Shown here piece after piece: positions 16,593-25,357 of a stretch of 64,000 bases of DNA. Where the stretch lies: contig NZ_SJPX01000001.1 of the NCBI RefSeq assembly GCF_007860175.1, positions 1,612,001 to 1,676,000 of the forward strand, in the 5' to 3' direction. The notes beneath the pieces were generated by a model. The model had not been told where the DNA came from. It ran no database searches and worked only from the letters and a program-made list of their open reading frames with translations. Source of the stretch: Rubripirellula reticaptiva (GTDB lineage Bacteria; Planctomycetota; Planctomycetia; Pirellulales; Pirellulaceae). Within the stretch, counting starts at the first letter, position 1; each line of letters opens with the position of its first letter. Position numbers and translations under genes: made by a program.

Positions 16593-16825
16593 ATGGTCAG
16601 CAATTCCACTTCGCTTTTCTGTGCATTGATCAGCGAGTTCTGATCAGCACGTTCTTTCTTGTCGGATGCTCGACACCAGCCTCTGACGCCTCACCCGAAT
16701 CGGTACGTGATCCTTTAGGAATCGAGCGCTCGGTCGATGATTGCTATGCGCCAAATCGCGACCAAGAAGTGGCGGTCAAAGAACCTGATGCCGATGTCTC
16801 GGGCGCGAACAGCGATAGCAGATGA
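16593..16825 (+). pseudogene. Small lipoprotein gene disrupted by a 14-bp tandem duplication
   Basis: Two adjacent 14-bp units, tgatcagcgagttc (16627-16640) and tgatcagcacgttc (16641-16654), shift the frame and bring TGA into phase at 16641-16643. Removing one unit gives an uninterrupted 72-residue lipoprotein from ATG 16593: signal peptide MVSNSTSLFCALISTFFLVG, lipidation Cys21, then an acidic tail ending ...VSGANSDSR with TGA at 16823-16825. 233 minus 14 nt is exactly 73 codons. The two copies differ at two bases, so this is not a simple assembly stutter. As it stands, translation yields only a 16-residue peptide. Confidence 0.7.
16626..16654 (+). repeat. 14-bp imperfect tandem duplication
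   Basis: Two head-to-tail 14-bp units (12 of 14 identical) inside the signal-peptide part of the small lipoprotein gene. Each contains the palindrome TGATCA. Loss or gain of one unit switches the downstream reading frame, as slipped-strand or recombination-driven phase variation would. Confidence 0.8.
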
Positions 16826-16846
16826 GCCAGTTCGCGTTCCTTCAGA

Positions 16847-18340
16847 CTACCAGGGGCTGCGGCGATTGCCACTGCTGCTGCTGCTGCCGCCCCATGAACT
16901 GTCTAGCGAACCACCGCGGTAACGGTCTCGACTGCTGTGCCGACGGCCGGCGCGGCGGGCGTGTTCTTGCAATGCTCCGCCGGCGGCGTGAGCCATCGCG
17001 TTGATCAGGATTTGGGTCATCGGATGTGTGGCCACCGCGGTGATTTGTTCCATCGCCGTCGGTCCCCAACGTTGGGCGCTGCGGACTTCGTTCCACAGCG
17101 TGTCAGCGCTGCCAGCATCAATGGCGCGGTTCAAGTGCATCGGAATGTCGAGCGACCCGACGAACTGAGAGCGAGCCGAATCGAATCCTGCCGAACGGAA
17201 CTGTTGGATCAAGCGACCGAGGTCTTCCAAGAACGATTGGATCCGCCGCACTTCGTCCTCGTGTTGCTGAGCGGCTTCGGAAAATGATCCCGCCTTGGCT
17301 TCGACATTCATCAACTGGGCCACGATTTGGTCATCGGTAAGGTCAACGGTCGAGCTCGCTCGGCGTTTAAGATCACGTGAATCGATCTGTTGCAACATCC
17401 CACGAAACAGCTCGATCGCTTCGCGATAATAGGTGCCGCGACTATCATCCGCCGCGGTTAGGTGTGACTGAGTCTTATCGGTTTGCTGCTGAAGGTTTTC
17501 GAGAATCGTGATATGCGAATCGCGATATTTCTGTAGCTCGGTGAACTGCGAGAGCTTCTCGGGCAACCCCAGTTCGTCGGCAACCGTATCGCGGCGTCGT
17601 TGCAGTTCGCCCATCACGGTATCCAGCGCGCTGCGGTCACCGGCGATGATTGTACGCATCTGCTCAGGCGTCTTGCGTAGAAAGTCATAGCCCTGTTTCG
17701 ACGTATTGAAATCGACCATCTTGGCGACCCATCGATCCATCCGCCGCGTGAATCCACGGTGGCCATACGCTTGCGTGCCGTAGCCGCGATCACGCAGGTA
17801 GGTGAATAGCTTGCTGTTTTCGTATGCCGGCAATTTGCGAGCTGCGTCTTGTTCGATTTCCGCTAAGTTCGCCTCGGCGCGTTCCAACGCGGCTTCGGCA
17901 ACGGCAGCTCGGTCGGCAAGGCTGACGAACTGCGAGTCCTGTTGCAATCGTGCTTCGACCTCGGATCCGATTTGCGTTTGAACGTCTAACAGGTCATCAA
18001 GTTGGCGGTTGATTTCCAGCAGCTTTGCATCTTCGGTTTGACGCTTGACGGTCAACGACGAGAGTTCGCTTTGCAGGCGATCACATTCTTGTTGCTTGCG
18101 GCGAAAGACTTGTGACATCGCCGGTTGGATTTCGACCCAAGTTGATCGAATTGCTTCGGGTGTTAGTTCGGGCAGGTAAAATTCCGCCAACTTGACCAGC
18201 GACTCGCCTCGGTTTTTGTCCCATTGGTCGCGCTGCTGGTTAGCTTTGCCGATTTGCAATCGGACGGATTCCAGGCGAGCTTGCGTTTGGGTGTATGCGT
18301 CCATCAGTTGTTGATGAACGACGGGACCAGAGATCGGCAT
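16847..18340 (-). CDS. Large coiled-coil protein of unknown function
   Basis: A 497-residue soluble protein made mostly of long helices: coiled-coil heptads at about residues 12-40 and 85-170 and further helices to ~395. The C-terminus holds a hydrophobic patch (~MTQILINAMAHAAGGAL) followed by a disordered Arg/Gly/Ser tail (GSLDSSWGGSSSSSGNRR). No signal peptide. It is transcribed ~80 bp downstream of the DUF6384-like gene on the same strand, and both are divergent from the helical gene at 19121. It does not match a family I can name; a structural or membrane-associated scaffold is possible. Confidence 0.7.
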   Translation of the reverse strand: MPISGPVVHQQLMDAYTQTQARLESVRLQIGKANQQRDQWDKNRGESLVKLAEFYLPELTPEAIRSTWVEIQPAMSQVFRRKQQECDRLQSELSSLTVKRQTEDAKLLEINRQLDDLLDVQTQIGSEVEARLQQDSQFVSLADRAAVAEAALERAEANLAEIEQDAARKLPAYENSKLFTYLRDRGYGTQAYGHRGFTRRMDRWVAKMVDFNTSKQGYDFLRKTPEQMRTIIAGDRSALDTVMGELQRRRDTVADELGLPEKLSQFTELQKYRDSHITILENLQQQTDKTQSHLTAADDSRGTYYREAIELFRGMLQQIDSRDLKRRASSTVDLTDDQIVAQLMNVEAKAGSFSEAAQQHEDEVRRIQSFLEDLGRLIQQFRSAGFDSARSQFVGSLDIPMHLNRAIDAGSADTLWNEVRSAQRWGPTAMEQITAVATHPMTQILINAMAHAAGGALQEHARRAGRRHSSRDRYRGGSLDSSWGGSSSSSGNRRSPW

Positions 18341-18420
18341 CGGGTAACGTGACCGGAAGAAGAAAGTGAAACTTGAGTGACAGCGAAACTAGATGGGCAG
18401 CGAACTTTACGACGAGCGAA

Positions 18421-18858
18421 TTAGGTGAACAGGAACCAGTAGGCGCCAATGACCGTCGCTGTCGCAGCAGCGCCGGCCATGATTCGGTTTCGCCAGATCC
18501 AACAATGGGCCATGAACCGATTCAGTCCAGGTTCGGGCTCCTGGAACACATGCAAGGTGTCCATGTACTGGCGGATCGCTGCATCGATTTCTGCTTCGGT
18601 TACTGAGTCGCCGGAAAGCTTGGCGGTGCGAAGCAGTTTCTCGCGTAGTCCCGCGCGAAGATCGTCGCGGCGGAACATTTCTTCGGCCGATTCACGGCGG
18701 TCCCGCATCTCGCGCGCGACATCCATCACTCGCAGCGTTTCTTGTAGCGAAAGATTCTCTAGCGGTGACTGAAAATCCTGTGAATCGTTCATCAATGACG
18801 AACCAGCAGTCGCGGGAGTGTTTGCAGTCGCTTGGGCGTTGGCAGAGGCCGGAGGCAT
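18421..18858 (-). CDS. DUF6384-like tail-anchored protein
   Basis: A 145-residue protein with a low-complexity N-terminus (PASANAQATANTPATAG), a helical middle (LSLQETLRVMDVAREMRDRR...) and one C-terminal membrane helix (~residues 124-143, AGAAATATVIGAYWFLFT), i.e. tail-anchored. The middle resembles DUF6384, a family of unknown function; this is recall only. The ATG at 18858 is used; an internal ATG at 18792 would remove the low-complexity part and is a real alternative, since neither has a clear ribosome site. Likely co-transcribed with the coiled-coil gene downstream. Confidence 0.6.
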   Translation of the reverse strand: MPPASANAQATANTPATAGSSLMNDSQDFQSPLENLSLQETLRVMDVAREMRDRRESAEEMFRRDDLRAGLREKLLRTAKLSGDSVTEAEIDAAIRQYMDTLHVFQEPEPGLNRFMAHCWIWRNRIMAGAAATATVIGAYWFLFT

Positions 18859-19120
18859 GGCGGCAGAGGCTTCGGTGGATGAGTTTGGGCGAATGAACCG
18901 TAATCGTCGGGCTGCATGAAAGTTTAACCCGCTGAGCCCATTCTATTAAATCGGCCGCGTTTGCGGAGATTGGGTTGCCAATTTGAGGGGGCGAATGTGG
19001 TTCTCGACCAAGCGGCCGGTGATTGCAGTCCGGCCTGTCAGGCGCTAATCTTACGGGTGAACGATTGATAAGCAGTTTTCGCCGAAAACGCACGCCTCTT
19101 TCTCGGAGACTTCCTCGGCT
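18859..19120. promoter_or_regulatory. Divergent intergenic region of the helical-protein module
   Basis: 262 bp separate the divergent starts at 18858 (minus) and 19121 (plus). No small gene, repeat or clear -35/-10 element could be singled out. Shared control of the three helical proteins from here is likely but unproven. Confidence 0.35.
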
Positions 19121-20365
19121 ATGTCAGACCAAGCACAAGCTTCAGCCCCCGATCCGTCCCAATCCAGCTCGGCCATCCAGTCGCCCGCTGAAGCTCGCGA
19201 CATGAAGTCGATGAAAGAGTACTTGGACCGGGCCGTGACGGTGCTGAAGAAATTTGGCGTCGATAGTAAGAACACCGCTCCCCAAGAATTGATCGGTTTG
19301 CTCGAAGAGGTCAAGCACTTGGACGAAGCCAAAGTACTGGCGATCGCCGAAGTGATCCAGCACATGAGTTCGTTTAATCAACTGGTGCGAGAAAACGTCG
19401 AGAGCATCAAGATCGGTAACCGCTACATGGACATCACGCAGATGTTCGATTCGGTCCGTGAAGACAGCAAGCGGCTGATCATGCAATTGGACGACGGCAA
19501 AATCAGTGGCACCGAAAAAGTGTCGAACTGGTGGATGAAGATTCGTCGCGGCACGCCAAATGATCGCTTTGAACAGATCGTTGAAACCTACAGCGAGGTG
19601 GCCAAGGACACCAAGCAGGCGCTCAAGAGCGAAGAAGCGATCATGGAAGGTTACATCGACTTCCGATTCGCACTGAAGGAAGCGGAAGTCTTGGCTCGTG
19701 AAATCCTGGACAAGCAAATGCCGATCCTCGATCAATCCAAAGACGATTTGGCGTCCACCCAAGCGGCGCTCGACAATTACACGGGCACCGACGAGGGCGG
19801 CAAGAGCCAATTGGAGCTTAGGCGTGACGAAGCTCGCTACAAGTTCGAAAAGGAAGATGAGACTTATCAGTTGCTGAAGGATATCGCCGAGAACTTAGAA
19901 ATCGGCTACGACGTCGGCGAAACCCTGATTAGCAAGCTGAAGCAGACTCACGACGTGAAAGAACGCGTCTATCGTCGCGCAGTGACGTTCTTCACGACGA
20001 ACGAGCACGTCTTCACGATTCTGGGAACGGTCTACACCAGCCAGCACGGTTTGCACGAAGTTACTCAAGCAACCGAAGCGATGAAGGAAGGCGTCAATAA
20101 GGGACTCGAAGACGTTGCCACGCTTGGACGTGAACTCGAACGTGCCGCCCTTCGCGCCGGATACGGAAGCACGATCAATCCCGAGTCGGTCCAGAAGTTG
20201 GTCGACGCGATCAGCGGCTTCCAAATCGAATCGCTGGAAATGATCGCCGTGTTGCGGAAAGAATCAGAGGAAAGTACCAAGGCGATTCGGAAGTCGGTCG
20301 AAGAAGGCAAGAAGAAGTATCAGGAGACTCTTGCGAAGCACGCCCGCGGCGAAAAGCTTAGCTAA
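19121..20365 (+). CDS. Helical protein, possibly TelA-like (toxic anion resistance fold)
   Basis: A 414-residue soluble, almost wholly helical protein. The pattern (an N-terminal variable part, a long helical pair around residues 100-260, then TVYTSQHGLHEVTQATEAM and a C-terminal helix ESLEMIAVLRKESEE) resembles the TelA/toxic anion resistance family of similar length, but the match is distant and from memory. There is no signal peptide and no catalytic motif. It is followed 35 bp later by a strong terminator, so it is expressed alone on this strand, and is divergent from the DUF6384-like and coiled-coil genes. Confidence 0.55.
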   Translation: MSDQAQASAPDPSQSSSAIQSPAEARDMKSMKEYLDRAVTVLKKFGVDSKNTAPQELIGLLEEVKHLDEAKVLAIAEVIQHMSSFNQLVRENVESIKIGNRYMDITQMFDSVREDSKRLIMQLDDGKISGTEKVSNWWMKIRRGTPNDRFEQIVETYSEVAKDTKQALKSEEAIMEGYIDFRFALKEAEVLAREILDKQMPILDQSKDDLASTQAALDNYTGTDEGGKSQLELRRDEARYKFEKEDETYQLLKDIAENLEIGYDVGETLISKLKQTHDVKERVYRRAVTFFTTNEHVFTILGTVYTSQHGLHEVTQATEAMKEGVNKGLEDVATLGRELERAALRAGYGSTINPESVQKLVDAISGFQIESLEMIAVLRKESEESTKAIRKSVEEGKKKYQETLAKHARGEKLS

Positions 20366-20400
20366 GTCAACATTCTGGTTGCCGGTTCATTACATTGTGC

Positions 20401-20436
20401 GTTGCCTCGGAAGGTTATTCCGAGGCAACGTTTTTT
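20401..20436 (+). terminator. Rho-independent terminator after the TelA-like gene
   Basis: A perfect 12-bp stem (gttgcctcggaa at 20401-20412, ttccgaggcaac at 20418-20429) with a 5-nt loop and, one G later, six T at 20431-20436. It separates the helical-protein gene from the catabolic operon starting at 20472, which therefore needs its own promoter, possibly downstream of or within this short gap. Confidence 0.93.
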
Positions 20437-20471
20437 ATGCACCGATTTTCAACATCGCCAGGAGACGTCAA

Positions 20472-22016
20472 GTGACTTCACGCCTACATCGACTCGTCGG
20501 ATTGATTCTGTGGTTGCTCGTTGTCGCGGCGACTAGCCTCACGGTTCTCGCTCTCACTGCGCCCGCTCATGCAGCCGATCCGCCCAATGTGTTGTTTCTG
20601 ATTTGCGATGATTTGAACTGTGATATCGGCTGTTACGGCCACGATCTGGTGAAGACGCCGAACATTGATCGGCTTGCCGCCAGTGGTGTGAAGTTCGATC
20701 GTGCGTATTGCCAGTATCCGCTTTGCGGTCCCAGTCGCGCTTCGTTCATGACGGGGCTGTATCCAGCGCAGAATTTGGTCACTGGCAATGCGATCTACAT
20801 TCGCGAGCGAGTTCCAAACGTCAAGACGATGGCGCAGATGTTTCGTGACGCGGGATACACGTCGACGCGAATTGGAAAGATTTTTCACTACAACGTCCCC
20901 ATGCACATTGGCACCTCGGGGCATGATGATCCCGAGTCGTGGGATTACACGATCAATCCACGCGGGCGTGATCGAAATCAACATGACAAAATCTTTACAT
21001 TGAAACCGGGCCAATTCGGTGGCACTCTCAGTTGGCTGGCGGACGAGGGCGATGATGCTGAGCAAACCGACGGGATTGCGGCAACCGAATCTGTACAAAT
21101 GTTACGTAAGTATGCTGCCGACAAGACGCCGTTCTTTTTAGCCGTTGGGATGTATCGTCCGCACACGCCATACGTCGCGCCGAAAAAGTACTTTGACATG
21201 TACCCGGTCGATAAGATCGAAATTCCTCAGGTGCCGGAGGACTATTTCGATACGTTGCCGGAACCGGCTAGAAACACGTTGACGCGAAAGAAAGATCAAC
21301 TGAACCTGGATCCGGTGTTAGCACGCCAGGCAATTCAAGCTTACTACGCGTCAATTACTTTTGCCGATGCGCAGATCGGACGCGTGCTCGACGCGCTCGA
21401 CGAAACTGGTCTGGATCGCAACACCATCGTCGTGTTTACGTCGGACCATGGCTATCACATGGGGCAGCACGGTTACTATCAAAAGCTGACGCTGTTCGAA
21501 GACGCGACTCATGTTCCACTGGTGATGGCCGGTCCTGGCATCGCCAAAGGACAGTCATCGAAGTCGATGGCAGAAATGGTCGACTTCTATCCAACACTGG
21601 CCGAATTGACGGGACTAAAACCGCCAGCCGCGATCTCGGGAATCAGTTTGGCCGACACGTTGGCTGATCCAACCAAAGTCTCACGAGCATCGGCGCTAAC
21701 GCATCTGCAAAATGGTTACTCGCTTCGCACGGCCGATTTTCGGTATACCGAATGGGGGCAAGACGGTGCTGAAGGCAACGAACTTTACGACCACCGAAAC
21801 GATTCGGCGGAAATGCACAACTTGGCTCAGGATCCCAATCAAATCGAAACGGTGTCGGCATTATCAAAACAATTGCGCGAGCGAATTGAAACCGCAACGG
21901 TACCACCGGTCGGAATCAAGCAAGTCACGCCGGGAAACAGAATGCCAGTGAAGGTTTCGGCTAAGAAATCAGTGAAGAAGCCAGCAAACGTACCAGCAAA
22001 AGTGGATGCCAAATGA
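20472..22016 (+). CDS. Secreted sulfatase (iduronate-2-sulfatase-like)
   Basis: A 514-residue type I sulfatase with a signal peptide ending near residue 34 (APAHA). It has the formylglycine motif C85-G-P-S-R89, metal-binding Asp46-Asp47 in LFLICDDLNCD, and TSDHGYHMGQHG. Such enzymes hydrolyse sulfate esters of polysaccharides or other organics outside the cytoplasm; the DDLN start and overall arrangement are those of the iduronate-2-sulfatase-like group, but the substrate is unknown. The GTG at 20472 is chosen because AGGAG lies 7 nt upstream and it opens the signal peptide; upstream in-frame codons run into the terminator. Its stop overlaps the MFS start (ATGA), placing it first in the catabolic operon. 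Confidence 0.92.
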   Translation: MTSRLHRLVGLILWLLVVAATSLTVLALTAPAHAADPPNVLFLICDDLNCDIGCYGHDLVKTPNIDRLAASGVKFDRAYCQYPLCGPSRASFMTGLYPAQNLVTGNAIYIRERVPNVKTMAQMFRDAGYTSTRIGKIFHYNVPMHIGTSGHDDPESWDYTINPRGRDRNQHDKIFTLKPGQFGGTLSWLADEGDDAEQTDGIAATESVQMLRKYAADKTPFFLAVGMYRPHTPYVAPKKYFDMYPVDKIEIPQVPEDYFDTLPEPARNTLTRKKDQLNLDPVLARQAIQAYYASITFADAQIGRVLDALDETGLDRNTIVVFTSDHGYHMGQHGYYQKLTLFEDATHVPLVMAGPGIAKGQSSKSMAEMVDFYPTLAELTGLKPPAAISGISLADTLADPTKVSRASALTHLQNGYSLRTADFRYTEWGQDGAEGNELYDHRNDSAEMHNLAQDPNQIETVSALSKQLRERIETATVPPVGIKQVTPGNRMPVKVSAKKSVKKPANVPAKVDAK

Positions 22017-23404
22017 ATTCTGATGTTGCATCTCGCCAACGTTTTTGGCTCGTGTTTTTGTTGTTCCTGCATACGGTCAACACTTACATGGACCGAGTTT
22101 GTATCTCCGCCGCGAAGGGCGCGATGCAGAAGGACATTTCTGGTCTCGACGACCAGATGATGGGGTATGTGTTTGGCATCTTTGCGATCGGCTACGCCCT
22201 GTTTCAAATTCCGGCTGGTTGGTTTAGCGACCGCGCGGGGCCCCGGATGGCGTTGACGATCGTCGTCATCATCTGGAGCATTTTTACGGCGATGACTGGC
22301 GCCGTCTTTACGGCGATTAGCTTGCTGGCGGTGCGGTTTCTTTTTGGTATGGGCGAGGCCGGTGCGTATCCGGGGGCAACGCGAGCACTTTACAGTTGGT
22401 TGCCTGCCAAAGAGCGCGGGCTCGGCCAAGGTATCTTTCATTCTGGTGCTCGCATCGGTGCCGCTGCGTCCTTGGTGGTGATGCCATGGTTGGTGGGACT
22501 GATCGGTTGGCGAATGACGTTTGTCGCCAATGCGGCAATCGGGTTGGTGTGGGGGGCAGTGTGGTGGTTCTGGTATCGAGACGATCCGTCCAAGCATTCC
22601 GGTGTGAACCAGCAAGAAGTCGAGTTGATCCGAGCTGGTATTGCTGAAGAAGCGGCAACGGAATCGAAGTTGCCCTACATTCAAGTTGTGACTTCGGCCA
22701 ACGTGCTGTTGGCGATGTTTCAGTATGCCGCAAGCAACATCACGTTCTTCATTAGCATCACCTGGTTGCGTCCCTATTTGGTGAAGACGTGGGGCGAAGA
22801 ATACGGATATTTGTCGGCACTGCCGCTATTGTGCGGGGCGGTCGCGCTGTGGGTTTCAGGTTATGCGGTGACTCACTTGCACCGTCGAGGGATGCCTGTG
22901 ATGTCGCGTCGATTGCCAGCAACGATTGGGTATGCGATGGGTGCGATCGGGTTGATCCTTTGCACACAAACAGCCGATTCGAATTCGGTCTGGATCTTTA
23001 TCGCCAGCTTTTCGTTGGCGACATTCGGGGTTGAAATGACGCTTAGCCCAAGTTGGGCGTTTTGCATGGACATCGGCGGCTCGCGATCCGGTGCGGTTTC
23101 GGCGGCCATGAATATGGTCGGTAATCTGGGGGCGGCGGTCAGTGCGGTAGCGTTCCCTTACTTCGTTGCCAACGTGACGATTCCGATGGTCGCGGAGACG
23201 CCGGGAACAGCAAACTCGTTCTTTGTCTTTGCCGCGGTCATGAATGTTTTGGCTTTGATCGCATGGCAGTTCATGAATCCTCGGCGAGAACTGAAGGAAG
23301 TGTCGCCGGCCGCAATGAAGACGAGATTGGCTTTCTTCGTGGCGCTGATTGCTTTGGTGATCACGGTGTTGGTTTACGTTAACTTTTTGATGCCCAAAGG
23401 GTAA
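22013..23404 (+). CDS. MFS transporter, organic-anion (ACS) type
   Basis: A 463-residue major facilitator protein with 12 predicted membrane helices and the family loop motif GWFSDRAGPRMAL between helices 2 and 3, and RFLFGMGEAGAYPGATR in helix 4, typical of the anion:cation symporter subfamily (hexuronate, glucarate, tartrate and related carriers). It probably imports the sugar acid used by the downstream enzymes. Coupled to the sulfatase by a 4-nt overlap and followed 8 bp later by the cyclase gene. Confidence 0.88.
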   Translation: MNSDVASRQRFWLVFLLFLHTVNTYMDRVCISAAKGAMQKDISGLDDQMMGYVFGIFAIGYALFQIPAGWFSDRAGPRMALTIVVIIWSIFTAMTGAVFTAISLLAVRFLFGMGEAGAYPGATRALYSWLPAKERGLGQGIFHSGARIGAAASLVVMPWLVGLIGWRMTFVANAAIGLVWGAVWWFWYRDDPSKHSGVNQQEVELIRAGIAEEAATESKLPYIQVVTSANVLLAMFQYAASNITFFISITWLRPYLVKTWGEEYGYLSALPLLCGAVALWVSGYAVTHLHRRGMPVMSRRLPATIGYAMGAIGLILCTQTADSNSVWIFIASFSLATFGVEMTLSPSWAFCMDIGGSRSGAVSAAMNMVGNLGAAVSAVAFPYFVANVTIPMVAETPGTANSFFVFAAVMNVLALIAWQFMNPRRELKEVSPAAMKTRLAFFVALIALVITVLVYVNFLMPKG

Positions 23405-23412
23405 ACGCATTG

Positions 23413-24054
23413 ATGCGAGTGATTGATCTAAGTTTGCCAGTTGATAACCATTTAGCAGGTGTCAACATTGCGACTGCGAAACGACTAGAAGTCGATGGCT
23501 GGAATGCGACGACGCTTTCGTTGTATTCGCATTGCGGGACACATATGGATGCCCCCTGCCATTTCTTACCAGGTGGCGCGACTCTGGACCAACAGGACTT
23601 GAGTGTCTGTGTCGGTTCGGCGTTGGTCGTGAACGTAGCCCCCGCGGCACCTAAGCAGTTGATTCAGATCGCTGATTTGGGCGACCTAGAGCAGGCAATC
23701 AAGCCGGGGGCGCGGTTGCTGTTTCGTACTGATTGGTACAAGCGTTTTGGTACGGACGAGTATCGGAATTCGTTGCCGCGGATCTCGACCGAATTGGCGC
23801 GGTGGCTTGTTGAACATCAGGTCGCAATGATCGGTGTCGAGCCCCCATCGGTTGCCGATGTGAATTCGATCGACGAAGTGACCGAAGTTCATGAGATCCT
23901 GTTTCAAGGCAATGTGTTGATCGTAGAAGGCTTGGCGAATCTTGATCAGATTCAGTCAACGGTTGTCGATTTCATTGCCCTGCCGATGAAGATCACCGGT
24001 GGCGATGGTTCGCCAGTTCGCGCCATTGCTATTGAAAGGTCCAGCGATGATTGA
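23413..24054 (+). CDS. Cyclase-family (kynurenine formamidase-like) hydrolase
   Basis: A 213-residue protein of the metal-dependent cyclase/KynB-like family. The signature HCGTHMDAPCHF occupies about residues 40-51, with further conserved GVEPPSVAD and GNVLIVEGL. Members hydrolyse amides, lactones or cyclise intermediates; in a sugar-acid operon a lactonase or isomerase-like role is plausible, but this is inference. The ATG at 23413 directly follows an in-frame TTG; the ATG is preferred. Its 3' end overlaps the kinase gene by 8 nt. Confidence 0.85.
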   Translation: MRVIDLSLPVDNHLAGVNIATAKRLEVDGWNATTLSLYSHCGTHMDAPCHFLPGGATLDQQDLSVCVGSALVVNVAPAAPKQLIQIADLGDLEQAIKPGARLLFRTDWYKRFGTDEYRNSLPRISTELARWLVEHQVAMIGVEPPSVADVNSIDEVTEVHEILFQGNVLIVEGLANLDQIQSTVVDFIALPMKITGGDGSPVRAIAIERSSDD

Positions 24055-25357
24055 ATCGAAAAAGCTGAACACTCGGACGCCATTTTTAGGTTGCATCGCA
24101 GACGATGTGACGGGCGCCACTGATTTGGCAATCAACTTGGTCCAAGGGGGCATGCGAGTCGTTCAGATGCTAGGCGTGCCATCGGGAGAGGCAGCGGACC
24201 AGTTTCGCGACGTCGATGCGATTGTCGTCGCGCTGAAAACACGATCGATTCCGAAGGAGAACGCGATTGACCAGTCCATTAAATCAGCTCGTTGGTTGCA
24301 ACGAGTTGGTGTTGATCGATTCTTCTTCAAATATTGCTCAACCTTTGATTCAACCAACCATGGCAACATTGGCCCGGTCGCAGAAGCATTGATGGAAGAA
24401 TTGAACGTAAGTCAAACGATCTTTTGTCCTGCGTTCCCACGTGCGGGGCGTACTGTTTATCGCGGGCACCTGTTCGTTGGCGATCAGTTGCTGAACGAAT
24501 CTGGGATGCAAAACCATCCGCTCAACCCGATGACGGATCCAAACCTTGTGCGTTTCTTGACCAAGCAGTCGACTAAAAATGTTGGTTTGTTGTCAGCCGA
24601 TACAATTCGAACTTCGTCCGATGCTTGTAGCGATCGATTGGCGAATCTGTCGTGTGACGGCGTGTCGTTGGTCATCGCGGATGCGGGTAATGACTCGGAT
24701 TTGGCGACGGTTGCTGACGCGGTAGCACCAATGCGTCTGGTGACCGGCGGTTCGGGGTTGGCCCGATTCTTGCCGCAAGCCTATCGAACAGCAGGAGATT
24801 TGAAGTCATCCGAATCGACGGCCGAGATGCCAAAGGTCAGTGGACGAAGTTTGATTCTGGCGGGTAGCTGTTCGATCGCCACGAATGCTCAGGTTCAAGC
24901 GATGCAGCCGAACTGTTCGACGTGGTTCATTGACGTTCCAGCGATTGTTGCGGATTCACAGAGTGAACTGGATCGATTGAAAGCGTGGGCAATGGCGACC
25001 GAACGTGATGCAACCTTGATGGTGGCGTCCACTTCGACGCCGGATGTCGTGGCCAAGTTGCAAAAACAGTTTGGTGCCGAATCGGTTGCGACGAAGATCG
25101 AAAGTTTCCTGGGTGCTGTCGCTAAGATGTTGGTCGCCCAGATGAATGTTCGGCAATTGGTGTTGGCAGGTGGCGAAACCTCCGGTGCAATTGTCGGTGC
25201 GCTTGGTGTGCATTCGCTGCGGATCGGACCTGAAATTTGCGTGGGGGTGCCTTGGACCGAAACGATTGGGCATGAACCTGCATTGGCCTTGGCGTTAAAG
25301 TCGGGCAACTTTGGCAGTGAAAATTTCTTTTTGCTCGCGCTGGAGATGTTGTCATGA
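24047..25357 (+). CDS. otnK: Four-carbon acid sugar kinase (3-oxo-tetronate kinase-like)
   Basis: A 436-residue DUF1537 kinase. Family motifs are clear: GCIADDVTGATDLA near the N-terminus, KYCSTFDST, CPAFPRAGRTVYRGHLFVGD, HPLNPMTDPNLVR and GGSGLA. OtnK phosphorylates 3-oxo-tetronate (from threonate or erythronate) at the 4-OH with ATP. The next gene encodes the matching decarboxylase, which supports the OtnK rather than DtnK or Pdx-linked assignment. Starts inside the end of the cyclase gene (8-nt overlap), and its stop overlaps the aldolase start by 4 nt. Confidence 0.9.
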   Translation: MIESKKLNTRTPFLGCIADDVTGATDLAINLVQGGMRVVQMLGVPSGEAADQFRDVDAIVVALKTRSIPKENAIDQSIKSARWLQRVGVDRFFFKYCSTFDSTNHGNIGPVAEALMEELNVSQTIFCPAFPRAGRTVYRGHLFVGDQLLNESGMQNHPLNPMTDPNLVRFLTKQSTKNVGLLSADTIRTSSDACSDRLANLSCDGVSLVIADAGNDSDLATVADAVAPMRLVTGGSGLARFLPQAYRTAGDLKSSESTAEMPKVSGRSLILAGSCSIATNAQVQAMQPNCSTWFIDVPAIVADSQSELDRLKAWAMATERDATLMVASTSTPDVVAKLQKQFGAESVATKIESFLGAVAKMLVAQMNVRQLVLAGGETSGAIVGALGVHSLRIGPEICVGVPWTETIGHEPALALALKSGNFGSENFFLLALEMLS

